Below are positions 1-6,008 of a DNA stretch of 6,445 bases, in pieces. Positions within the stretch are counted from its first letter, which is position 1, and each line of letters opens with the position of its first letter. The stretch spans positions 1 to 6,445 of the forward strand of contig CAYSBA010000081.1 in assembly GCA_964429075.1 (NCBI GenBank). Reading direction: 5' to 3'. Source of the DNA: CAYSBA01 sp964429075 [NCBI: uncultured bacterium] (GTDB lineage Bacteria > CAYSBA01). The notes beneath the pieces are model-generated. The model did not search any database, was not told the origin of the DNA, and saw nothing but the letters and a program-made list of their open reading frames with translations. A program made the position numbers and the translations under genes.

Positions 1-203
1 TTTAACTCTTTTTGAAAACTGTTTACCTGGTCGTATAGTTTTTTCATCGTTGTAATCGGAACTCCAATACCGAGTCCACCCCCCATCTCAACACCGCCTT
101 TATCAAGGACCCTACCGGTCTGTAGCGCAGAATAAGAAACAGCACAATCTAACAGAAAAAGAGATATTACAATTAAATAGCATAACTTGATCAAGCATCT
201 CAT
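1..203 (-). CDS. Partial lipoprotein-like secreted protein (N-terminal 67 residues)
   Basis: This minus-strand frame starts at the ATG at 203-201 and stays open to the left edge, so only 67 codons are present. A good ribosome binding site (GAGAGGTGA, complement of 206-214) ends a few bases before the ATG and decides the start. The protein begins with positive residues (R2, K6) and a hydrophobic stretch at about 4-18, then L17-L18-D19-C20. This resembles a lipobox, although Asp at -1 is atypical, so lipid attachment at C20 is plausible but unproven. The mature part reads YSALQTGRVLDKGGVEMGGG around residues 24-43. That glycine-rich opening resembles bacterial envelope proteins with a Cys anchor followed by a beta-rich domain, but I cannot name a family. 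It lies 57 bases after the last AIM24 gene on the same strand. A -10-like TATAAT in the gap means it may have its own promoter rather than belong to that operon. Confidence 0.72.
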   Translation of the reverse strand, partial: MRCLIKLCYLIVISLFLLDCAVSYSALQTGRVLDKGGVEMGGGLGIGVPITTMKKLYDQVNSFQKEL

Positions 204-220
204 AATCACCTCTCGATAAT

Positions 221-249
221 ATTATAGGGTGAAAGGTACTGGCTTAGAA
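221..249 (-). promoter_or_regulatory. Candidate promoter for the partial lipoprotein gene
   Basis: On the minus strand the gap between the last AIM24 gene and the lipoprotein gene contains a perfect TATAAT (complement of 221-226). A weak -35-like TTCTAA (complement of 244-249) lies 17 bases upstream. The -10 sits about 17 bases before the start codon, leaving room for a short leader with the ribosome binding site. The -35 matches the sigma-70 consensus at only three positions, so the call rests on the -10 and its position. Confidence 0.35.
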
Positions 250-260
250 GGCTGAGGATG

Positions 261-944
261 TCAATCACTGTCCTGATCTGTGCGTTCCACCCTTCTAAAA
301 GGATGCAAGAATTCTGCCAGCCTTATAGGTTTTCTTGTCTGTATCCACACCCTGCCCTTGCCAGAAAAACGACACACAAGACCTTCACCAGAAAAGAGAA
401 AAGATTTTATACCAGAAAAGGGTTCTACAATGTAATTCAGGGTAGGCTCAAAGGCCACAATATGACCTGTATCTATAATCATACTGCCATCTACTTCAAT
501 CTGCTCAATAGCTCCGTAGGAGTTAAAAAACAAAATACCCTCTCCTTCTGCCTTTAAAAGAAAAAGGCCCTGGCCAGAAAAAAATCCTCTAAGACCCTCC
601 CATTTTGTGTCAATAAAAATTGACGGCAAAGAGGCCAGATATGAAGAGCTTGCCAGATATAAACTGCCACTTAAAGGATAATCAACAATCTGTCCCATTA
701 TTGATGGTGAAAGTCTGATTTCAGCACCCCTTTTATGTGATTCAAAGGTATTCTGGAAGATAGATTCACCTCCAAGGAAGGATCTTTTGAGAGCCTTTAA
801 TACACCCCCACGCGCCTGTGTCTTGATAGAAATACCGTCAGACATTGTGACCATAGCTCCGCTTTCCGCCACAATACTCTCTCCCTCATCGAGCACAACG
901 TGTAAGGTTGAAAATGTTGAGCTAAAGTTTATCTTATACTGCAT
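261..944 (-). CDS. AIM24 family protein, third tandem paralogue (227 aa)
   Basis: This protein belongs to the AIM24 family (PF01987, formerly DUF124; TIGR00266-type), which as I recall has a TRAP-like beta fold. Yeast Aim24 is a mitochondrial inner-membrane protein linked to cristae organisation; the bacterial role is not settled. Hallmarks in order are GESIVAESGAMVTM (21-34), FLGGESIF (56-63), the DTKWEGL turn (112-118), GLFLLKAEGEG (126-136), DTGHIVAFEP (158-167), FSGEGLVCRFSGKG (184-197) and WIQTRKP (200-206). The length fits one full domain and no signal peptide or membrane helix is seen. A strong ribosome binding region (AGGAGTAGGGTGA) fills the 16-base gap after the second paralogue, giving this gene the best initiation site of the three. 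The C-terminal tail (207-227) is charged and differs from the paralogues. The family call is firm; molecular function is unknown. Confidence 0.93.
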   Translation of the reverse strand: MQYKINFSSTFSTLHVVLDEGESIVAESGAMVTMSDGISIKTQARGGVLKALKRSFLGGESIFQNTFESHKRGAEIRLSPSIMGQIVDYPLSGSLYLASSSYLASLPSIFIDTKWEGLRGFFSGQGLFLLKAEGEGILFFNSYGAIEQIEVDGSMIIDTGHIVAFEPTLNYIVEPFSGIKSFLFSGEGLVCRFSGKGRVWIQTRKPIRLAEFLHPFRRVERTDQDSD

Positions 945-960
945 AAATCACCCTACTCCT
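945..960 (-). promoter_or_regulatory. Ribosome binding site of the third AIM24 gene
   Basis: On the minus strand the 16-base gap begins with AGGAG (complement of 956-960), immediately after the stop codon of the second paralogue, and continues with AGGGTGA (complement of 948-954) before the ATG. It is the only strong Shine-Dalgarno-like sequence at a junction in this operon, so the third paralogue may be translated independently of the one before it. Confidence 0.65.
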
Positions 961-1647
961 CTATTCCTTTCTCGGTGGTAATTTTGAGCCTAATAGTCTA
1001 CCAAATTCAACAGGATTTCTTGTTTGAATCCATACACTGCCTTTCCCTCTGAATCTACATACAAAACCCTCACCTGAGAAGAAGGTTGCAAACCAGTTCC
1101 CTACACGTCTTATTTCAAAATCGATATTACCATCAAAGGCCACAATATGCCCTGTATCTACCACAAAACTATCTGTTATATCGATCTTATTGACAGCTCC
1201 AAAGGCATTTATAAATGCCCTACCTCTGCCTGTTAGCTTTAACATAAACAGACCTTCACCTCCAAGCAGGGTCTTAAGACCACCCCATTTTGTATCCATC
1301 GTAATATCTCCATAATGGGCAAGCCAGCTTCCAGACTGAACTACAAGCCCAGATGGAGGTATGTCAATTTCTACAACATCCCCTAAAAGGGAGGGTGCAA
1401 TTGTGATTCTTTGATTGTCAGCTTCAGCACGGTATATATTGTTAAAAAAGGATTCACCTGCTAACATTCGTTTTAAACCCCTGAGGATTCCACCACCTGT
1501 TGCATGGGAGATGGTCTTTACAGAGATTGAGTCTGTCATAGTAATCATTGAACCACTTTCTGCAACAATACTCTCTCCTCTTTCCAAAGTAAAAATAACA
1601 TTTGCATAGGTTGGTCTATTTACTATCTTGGCCTGCATCTTTTTCAT
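961..1647 (-). CDS. AIM24 family protein, second tandem paralogue (228 or 225 aa)
   Basis: This is a full-length AIM24 (PF01987) domain. In order it shows GESIVAESGSMITM (24-37), the glycine-rich GGGILRGLKRMLAGESFF (51-68), MDTKWGGL (117-124), GGEGLFMLKLTGRG (129-142), VDTGHIVAFDG (163-173), FSGEGFVCRFRGKG (190-203) and WIQTRNP (206-212). It keeps more of the usual family motifs than the first paralogue, including intact GGEGLF and QTR. The first ATG overlaps the upstream stop codon in an ATGA arrangement, but neither it nor the ATG at 1638-1636 (Met4) has a clear ribosome binding site. Met4 aligns without gaps to Met1 of the third paralogue up to the GES motif, so 961-1638 (225 aa) may be the true gene. 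No signal peptide or membrane segment is visible. The position between two paralogues suggests co-expression and possibly co-assembly, which is inference. Confidence 0.93.
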   Translation of the reverse strand: MKKMQAKIVNRPTYANVIFTLERGESIVAESGSMITMTDSISVKTISHATGGGILRGLKRMLAGESFFNNIYRAEADNQRITIAPSLLGDVVEIDIPPSGLVVQSGSWLAHYGDITMDTKWGGLKTLLGGEGLFMLKLTGRGRAFINAFGAVNKIDITDSFVVDTGHIVAFDGNIDFEIRRVGNWFATFFSGEGFVCRFRGKGSVWIQTRNPVEFGRLLGSKLPPRKE

Positions 1648-2336
1648 TCAGGAAGTAATGGAGTAATCCAGCCCACTGTCCCTGATATGTTGTGTGATTG
1701 AATAAGGATAGTACCATTCCCATCGAACTGGACAACAAGCCCTTCACCTGAAAAAAGGGTGCTCTTTATACCACCAACAGTACGGATTGCATATGAAATG
1801 GTGGGTTCAAAGGCTACTATATGTCCGGTATCAACGATGAGTGTATTTTTTAGATCTATCTTTTCAACTGTACCATAGCTGTTCAACCACAGATCGCCAT
1901 TTCCTGATAATTCAAGGAAAAATAAACCCTCCCACATAAAGAATGATCTAAAACCCATCCACTTTATCTTCAATCTGATTCCACCAGAACATGCCAGAAA
2001 AGAACCACCCTGCACAATAAGACTCTGATTTTCTAATTTTATGTGTACTATAGAACCTGGTATCTTTGGCGCAATAAAAACCTTCTTTGTATCATCAACA
2101 GTGCTATATTTGTTAATAAAAAAAGACTCACCACCCAGAAATTTTCTAACCAGTGCATACAAAAAGGCAATTATACGAGCGAGAACCCCCCCTTTCCAGG
2201 ATCCTATAGTGGTCTTTATTTCGGTCCCATCATCCATTGCAACCATGGATCCGCTTTCTGTGATCAGGGTTTCTCCTCTTCTAATATTGACCTCAAGCAT
2301 AGAGAATGAATCTTTGTAGTGTATTTTAAAGTCCAT
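1644..2336 (-). CDS. AIM24 family protein, first and most divergent paralogue (230 aa)
   Basis: The AIM24 (PF01987) domain is recognised from GETLITESGSMVAM (21-34), FLGGESFF (66-73), EGLFFLELSGNG (136-147), VDTGHIVAFEP (168-178), FSGEGLVVQFDGNG (195-208) and ILIQS (210-214). It departs from its neighbours in three places. About nine extra, mostly hydrophobic residues (around 51-63, VLARIIAFLYALV) precede FLGGES. The usual GGEGLF turn reads MWEGLF (134-139). The usual QTR-P end reads QSHNIS (213-218). The gene starts four bases after the stop codon of the FHA gene and has no strong ribosome binding site, so its translation is probably coupled. It ends in an ATGA overlap with the second paralogue. 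The reading frame is intact, so this is a diverged gene, not a decayed one. A specialised subunit, perhaps the one contacting membrane or the FHA protein, is conceivable but not shown. Confidence 0.92.
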   Translation of the reverse strand: MDFKIHYKDSFSMLEVNIRRGETLITESGSMVAMDDGTEIKTTIGSWKGGVLARIIAFLYALVRKFLGGESFFINKYSTVDDTKKVFIAPKIPGSIVHIKLENQSLIVQGGSFLACSGGIRLKIKWMGFRSFFMWEGLFFLELSGNGDLWLNSYGTVEKIDLKNTLIVDTGHIVAFEPTISYAIRTVGGIKSTLFSGEGLVVQFDGNGTILIQSHNISGTVGWITPLLPE

Positions 2337-2340
2337 AGAT

Positions 2341-4131
2341 CTATTTTGACCTATAATACTGTTCTAATATTTTTTTTACCTGTGGGGCATCTTTTGCATT
2401 TGGTGCAAGCTTTATATACATCTCATAGGCCTTGGCACCACTATCCATATCACCAGAATTTGCATATGCCACCCCAAGTGTGCGATAGAGGATAGCAAAT
2501 TTTGGCTCAAGCTTGATTGCCCTCTTTAAGAGTTTTACTGCCTTTTTTAATTCTCCTGATCTTATTGCTTCAACTGCAAGATTATTTAATCTTTTCGCCT
2601 CTTCATATGTATTAATCTCAGGTTTTTCTGATTTTGTTTTTAAATTCTTCCTGTCCGTTGCTGTTACAATTTTTTTATTTTCTGATGCCTTTTGAGAGGG
2701 TGTTGTCTTTTTCTGCTTTTTTCTAAGCATCATAATCCTTCTTAAGCCTGCAAGGGCTGTTTCGTTGTCTCCTTCAATATCTAGGACCTTCTGATAGTGT
2801 TCCTCAGCAGAATTTAGGTCGCCACTGTTGAGGGCACTTTCAGCCTCTTTTAGATGCTCTTTGATAAAATTTTTTTTGGCCCTTGTAAAACCTGCTACAG
2901 CCTCTTTGTAATACACACTATCCTGTGGTATTGAATTGTAGGTCTTTAGAGCCTCATCCCAATCGGACATCTGTTCAGCAACCTTTGCATGTTTCATTGA
3001 CTTTTGTACCTCAAATTCCTTTTTTGCCTGATCAATAAGGGATTGAATATTTTCATCAGTAAGACCCTTTTTCTGTAATTTTTTCAAAAGGGCTATAGAG
3101 TCTTCCCATCTTTTTTCCTTCATAAAGTTATGGACTTTTGAGAGTATCATCATCTTGTCGATGGCTTTGTCGCTTTTCTTCTTAATACTCGGAGTGGACT
3201 TTACAGCAACCTTTTTTGAACCCTCATTACCAAGCATCCAGATAATAACAACAATCAATAGCAACACTACACCGGCACCTATTCCTATACGAACATGCTT
3301 TGTAATCTTTCTCTTTTGAACAGCCGCTTGTGAATCGGTCGCAAGGATCGTTTGCCCTTTATCTGTGGTAAAAGTTTCGACCTCTCTCTGTTCGATTATT
3401 GTAGTCTCATCAGTGGGATTGTAACAGAGCCTTGTATTGCCAATTGTTATGAAATCTCCATCGCTTAAAGCTGTTGAATATGTCTCTTTTCCATTTACAG
3501 TAAGATCACCCTCACCTGTTAGATCTGTAACCTCATAGGTGACACCATTCCAGGTAAAACGGATATGTAATGGTTTTAAGGTGTTATCTGCTATTGTGAT
3601 ATCAGCATCAGCAGAACTGCCAAGGATCACTTCTCGCTTTGTTAATTCAAAGGCCCTTCCCATCATAGGACCGTTTCTGACAATGATCTTTGGAACCAAT
3701 TCTGAATGATCATGGTCTGTTTTTAACTCAATTGGGGTCTTTTCTGTATCGGGCAACTCCTCCTGTTGAGATATCCTGTTTATGATTATATAGGGAGAAG
3801 TATTTTCTTTAATCTGTTCTATGTTGTCTGTCTCTTCGAGTAGGATTTTATAATCGCCTATCTCTACCACAGAGCCGGGTTTGAGCTGGGCGATACCGTT
3901 TACCGGTTGTCCATCAATCTTAATTCCATTGTAGCTCTTCAGATCTTCGATGTACAGTCTACCCTGATGTTTGAAGATCCTTGCATGCTTACGAGAAACA
4001 TTTCTCATAATAAGATTTATATGATTGCCTTCATATCTGCCTATTGTGACTTCATTCCCATTGAGCACAAATTCAGCGGTATGTCCTTCGTCGTCCTGTA
4101 TGATTATTTTGTTCCTGTTGTGATTTTGCAT
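2341..4131 (-). CDS. FHA-FHA-transmembrane-TPR protein (596 aa)
   Basis: This looks like a membrane protein that reads phosphothreonine signals on its cytoplasmic side. FHA domain 1 (about 23-100) carries the canonical G31-R32, S46-R47-x-H49 and N68-G69 residues. A second FHA-like module (about 148-240, starting KIIVRNGPMMGRAFEL) has GS at 171-172 and a retained His189, but lacks the Ser/Arg and Asn-Gly pThr-binding residues. A linker leads to one hydrophobic helix (about 282-300) with basic flanks, then a Lys-rich region. The C-terminal part holds TPR-like helices: about 380-420, 424-465, and a clear tandem pair at 513-580 (LNNLAVEAIRSGELKKAVKL onward). By FHA precedent the N-terminus is cytoplasmic and the TPRs lie outside the membrane, although the flanking charges do not decide this. 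It is the first gene of the AIM24 operon, with a weak GTGGA five bases from its ATG. No kinase or phosphatase is in the window. Domains are firm; the biological role is unknown. Confidence 0.93.
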   Translation of the reverse strand: MQNHNRNKIIIQDDEGHTAEFVLNGNEVTIGRYEGNHINLIMRNVSRKHARIFKHQGRLYIEDLKSYNGIKIDGQPVNGIAQLKPGSVVEIGDYKILLEETDNIEQIKENTSPYIIINRISQQEELPDTEKTPIELKTDHDHSELVPKIIVRNGPMMGRAFELTKREVILGSSADADITIADNTLKPLHIRFTWNGVTYEVTDLTGEGDLTVNGKETYSTALSDGDFITIGNTRLCYNPTDETTIIEQREVETFTTDKGQTILATDSQAAVQKRKITKHVRIGIGAGVVLLLIVVIIWMLGNEGSKKVAVKSTPSIKKKSDKAIDKMMILSKVHNFMKEKRWEDSIALLKKLQKKGLTDENIQSLIDQAKKEFEVQKSMKHAKVAEQMSDWDEALKTYNSIPQDSVYYKEAVAGFTRAKKNFIKEHLKEAESALNSGDLNSAEEHYQKVLDIEGDNETALAGLRRIMMLRKKQKKTTPSQKASENKKIVTATDRKNLKTKSEKPEINTYEEAKRLNNLAVEAIRSGELKKAVKLLKRAIKLEPKFAILYRTLGVAYANSGDMDSGAKAYEMYIKLAPNAKDAPQVKKILEQYYRSK

Positions 4132-4147
4132 ATATTATCCACTTTTG

Positions 4148-4176
4148 TAGATACCATAACGTTTATTACTTTTCAA
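4148..4176 (-). promoter_or_regulatory. Candidate promoter of the FHA-AIM24 operon
   Basis: On the minus strand TTGAAA (complement of 4171-4176) is followed after 17 bases by TATCTA (complement of 4148-4153). The -35 matches the sigma-70 consensus at five of six positions and the -10 at three. Transcription would start near 4141, giving a leader of roughly ten bases. This is a plausible but unproven promoter. Confidence 0.35.
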
Positions 4177-4187
4177 GGAAAGCTCTG

Positions 4188-4216
4188 TTGAAAATTTTGA
4201 GTCCTTTTGTTATCCT
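4188..4216 (+). promoter_or_regulatory. Candidate promoter of the trpS operon
   Basis: TTGAAA at 4188-4193 and TATCCT at 4211-4216 are separated by exactly 17 bases. They match the sigma-70 consensus at five and four of six positions. The predicted start point (about 4222-4225) falls on or just before the trpS ATG at 4225, and no Shine-Dalgarno sequence precedes that ATG, so the transcript could be leaderless. No T-box or leader-peptide structure fits in the 93-base intergenic region. Confidence 0.42.
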
Positions 4217-4224
4217 GCCATCTT

Positions 4225-5202
4225 ATGAAGCGTGTATTTTCTGGCATACAACCTACAGGTAAAATCCATCTTGGCAACTATCTCGGTGCCATTAAGAGGT
4301 GGGTTGAACTTCAGAATGAATATGAATGCATCTATTCTATTGTAGATCTCCATGCACTAACGATGCTACCCAAAAAGGAAGAGTTAAAGAAAAACAGGAT
4401 AGAGACTGCTATCGACCTTCTGGCATGTGGCATAGACCCTAAAAGGACAATCCTTTTTTATCAGTCCGATGTCCCCTTTCATACCGAGCTTGCCTGGTAT
4501 CTTGCCTGCACAACCTCTATGGGTGATCTTGAAAGGATGACCCAATTCAAAGAAAAATCTAATATGACATCCCTTGTAAATGCAGGACTTTTTACATATC
4601 CTGTACTTCAGGCTGCTGATATACTGCTCTATGATGCAGAGCTTGTTCCTGTTGGAGAGGATCAACTACAGCATATAGAGCTTGCAAGAAGAATTGCAAG
4701 ACGCTTTAACAACAAATATGATACAGGTTTTGTTATCCCCAAACCTCTCGTAGGTTACATACCTCGTATTAAGTCCTTCCAGGACCCTGAAAAGAAGATG
4801 AGCAAAAGCCTTGGAGAGACACACTATGTAGCTATCAGTGAAAATGAAAACTCAATCAGACGCAAGATAAAAAGAGCTGTTACAGATATGGGGCTACAGG
4901 AAAGGCCAGAAGAGATGAGTCCCGGGGTAAAAAACCTCTTTGAAATATTGAAGGTACTGGGCGATAACGATGTTTATAATGAGATGATCAAAGATTACAA
5001 TAGTGGGAAACTACTCTATGGCCATCTAAAAGAAAAGGTTGCAGATGTAGTAATAAGGGAACTTGCGCCAATAAAAGAGAGACGTTCAGTTATTGAAAAG
5101 GATCTAAAAAGGGTTGAAGAGATAATGAATGAGGGGGCAAAAAGGGCAAAAGAAATTGCAATCAAGGTAATCTCAAGAGTAAGGGAGAGTCTGTTTCTAT
5201 GA
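4225..5202 (+). CDS. trpS: Tryptophanyl-tRNA synthetase
   Basis: This class I aminoacyl-tRNA synthetase activates tryptophan with ATP and charges tRNA-Trp in the cytoplasm (EC 6.1.1.2). Counting from the ATG at 4225, the protein is 325 residues, usual for bacterial TrpRS. The N-terminal SGIQPTGKIHLGNYLGA contains the HIGH-type motif HLGN (15-18). AADILLYDAELVPVGEDQ (130-147) is the typical tryptophan-pocket segment, with Asp132 at the position known to read the indole nitrogen in the Bacillus stearothermophilus enzyme. The KMSKS loop is intact (191-195). An in-frame TTG at 4207 would add six residues (LSCHL before Met), but they fall outside the conserved start, so the ATG is preferred. No ribosome binding site is visible. 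The gene overlaps the next one by ATGA. It is the only clear housekeeping gene here; a second trpS elsewhere cannot be excluded. Confidence 0.97.
   Translation: MKRVFSGIQPTGKIHLGNYLGAIKRWVELQNEYECIYSIVDLHALTMLPKKEELKKNRIETAIDLLACGIDPKRTILFYQSDVPFHTELAWYLACTTSMGDLERMTQFKEKSNMTSLVNAGLFTYPVLQAADILLYDAELVPVGEDQLQHIELARRIARRFNNKYDTGFVIPKPLVGYIPRIKSFQDPEKKMSKSLGETHYVAISENENSIRRKIKRAVTDMGLQERPEEMSPGVKNLFEILKVLGDNDVYNEMIKDYNSGKLLYGHLKEKVADVVIRELAPIKERRSVIEKDLKRVEEIMNEGAKRAKEIAIKVISRVRESLFL
5181..5189 (+). promoter_or_regulatory. Ribosome binding site of the GalU-like gene, inside trpS
   Basis: AAGGGAGAG lies nine bases before the ATG at 5199 and within the last codons of trpS. It supports the chosen start of the nucleotidyltransferase and, with the ATGA overlap, its translation from the same mRNA. 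Confidence 0.6.
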
Positions 5203-6008
5203 AGACATGTATCGTCCCCTGTGCTGGCCTTGGAAGCCGATTTTATCCCTTTTCTCTCTTTTGTCCGAAGGAGTTAGCACCTATAGGTCCCTACCCGGTA
5301 TTATATTTCATAGTAAAAGAGGCTGTAGAGTGCGGTTTTGAACAAATAGTTGTGGTAACATCCAGACGCAAACACCTAATTGAGACTTTTTTTTCCTTTG
5401 ATTATGAGAAAGAAACATTGCCTAAGAAAGAAGAAATAACAAACATAAAAAATATCTTAAATAAAATTGAGATATCATTTGTGTATCAGGAAGATCCAAA
5501 AGGTCTCGGAGATGCCATTCTTCTTGCCGAAGACTCCCTTAAAATCAAAGAGAGTGGTTATGTCTATATAATGCTACCAGATTTTATAACTGCATGTAAT
5601 ATGAAATACCACTTTCAAAAGATGAAATCTATTGTTCTTAATACCTCTGCTTCTGGTTGTCTTATGGTTACCCCGGTCAAAAGTTCAGAGATTGAATCCT
5701 ATGGAGTGATCAGTTTTAAAGAGAATAAAGATGGTATTTCTGTGTTAGACGCTGTTGAAAAGCCAAACAAAGAGGATGCACCATCAAACCTTGCAATTGT
5801 TGGTAGATACCTTCTAAGCAATAAAATACTTAAAAATTTAAGAACAATACGACCAGGTAGAGGAGGAGAAGTACAGCTTACAGATGCTTTTAGAGGTGTA
5901 AAAAACCTGAGGGCCTATATCTTCAAAGATAAATACTTTGATACTGGTACACCTTCTGGACTCTATGAAGCAAACAGCTGGTTTTTTTCTGGTAAAGATG
6001 ATATATGA
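5199..6008 (+). CDS. GalU-like UTP-glucose-1-phosphate uridylyltransferase family protein
   Basis: This is a nucleotidyltransferase of the NTP_transferase (PF00483) fold, closest by motif to GalU, which makes UDP-glucose from UTP and glucose-1-phosphate for envelope polysaccharides. It shows the nucleotide-binding loop AGLGSRFYP (9-17), PKEL with catalytic-type Lys24 (23-26), DPKGLGDAILLA (99-110), the metal-binding LPD (126-128, as in E. coli GalU), VEKP (186-189), SNLAIVGRYLL (196-206), GGEVQLTDA (222-230) and FDTG (247-250). SNLAIVGRYLL and QLTDA point to GalU rather than RmlA. Two deviations stand out. The usual TK before PKE reads SL (19-20). The usual Lys-containing G-x-K-x-G segment after DTG/DCG reads TPSGLYEA (251-258), closer to RmlA or mannose-1-phosphate enzymes. 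At 269 residues it is somewhat short. It overlaps trpS and the next gene by ATGA. Family is firm; the exact sugar and nucleotide are less sure, so no symbol is given. Confidence 0.85.
   Translation: MKTCIVPCAGLGSRFYPFSLFCPKELAPIGPYPVLYFIVKEAVECGFEQIVVVTSRRKHLIETFFSFDYEKETLPKKEEITNIKNILNKIEISFVYQEDPKGLGDAILLAEDSLKIKESGYVYIMLPDFITACNMKYHFQKMKSIVLNTSASGCLMVTPVKSSEIESYGVISFKENKDGISVLDAVEKPNKEDAPSNLAIVGRYLLSNKILKNLRTIRPGRGGEVQLTDAFRGVKNLRAYIFKDKYFDTGTPSGLYEANSWFFSGKDDI

Noticed and set aside
452-1836. A DNA repeat near AAGGCCACAATATG that recurs at about 452, 1137 and (degenerate) 1810.
   Set aside because: It encodes the conserved DTGHIVAF motif of each AIM24 paralogue, so it reflects protein homology rather than a separate repeat element.
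258-2319. Several plus-strand open frames of 60-99 codons opposite the AIM24 genes.
   Set aside because: They lie antisense to strongly conserved coding sequence, have no ribosome binding sites or recognisable motifs, and read like reverse-strand shadows.
4132-4224. A T-box or peptide-leader attenuator before trpS.
   Set aside because: The gap is only 93 bases, also serves the divergent gene, and contains no T-box core, terminator hairpin or Trp-rich short frame that I can see.
4207-4224. Upstream TTG as the trpS start.
   Set aside because: The six extra residues precede the conserved MKRVFSGIQPTG start, and there is no ribosome binding site before the TTG. Starting at the ATG gives the usual length and puts Asp132 at the family position.
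261-5202. AIM24 proteins are grouped with TRAP-like folds, and trpS lies beside them, suggesting tryptophan-responsive regulation.
   Set aside because: The three proteins match the AIM24 family throughout and are about three times longer than TRAP. No spaced GAG/TAG repeat binding region or leader is present upstream of trpS. The adjacency is probably coincidence.
5199-6008. Glucose-1-phosphate thymidylyltransferase (RmlA) as the primary call, because of the DTGTPSG segment.
   Set aside because: The SNLAIVGRYLL, EVQLTDA and LPD motifs are GalU-type, and the RmlA N-terminal GTRLYPLT pattern is not matched. The segment is recorded as an oddity instead.
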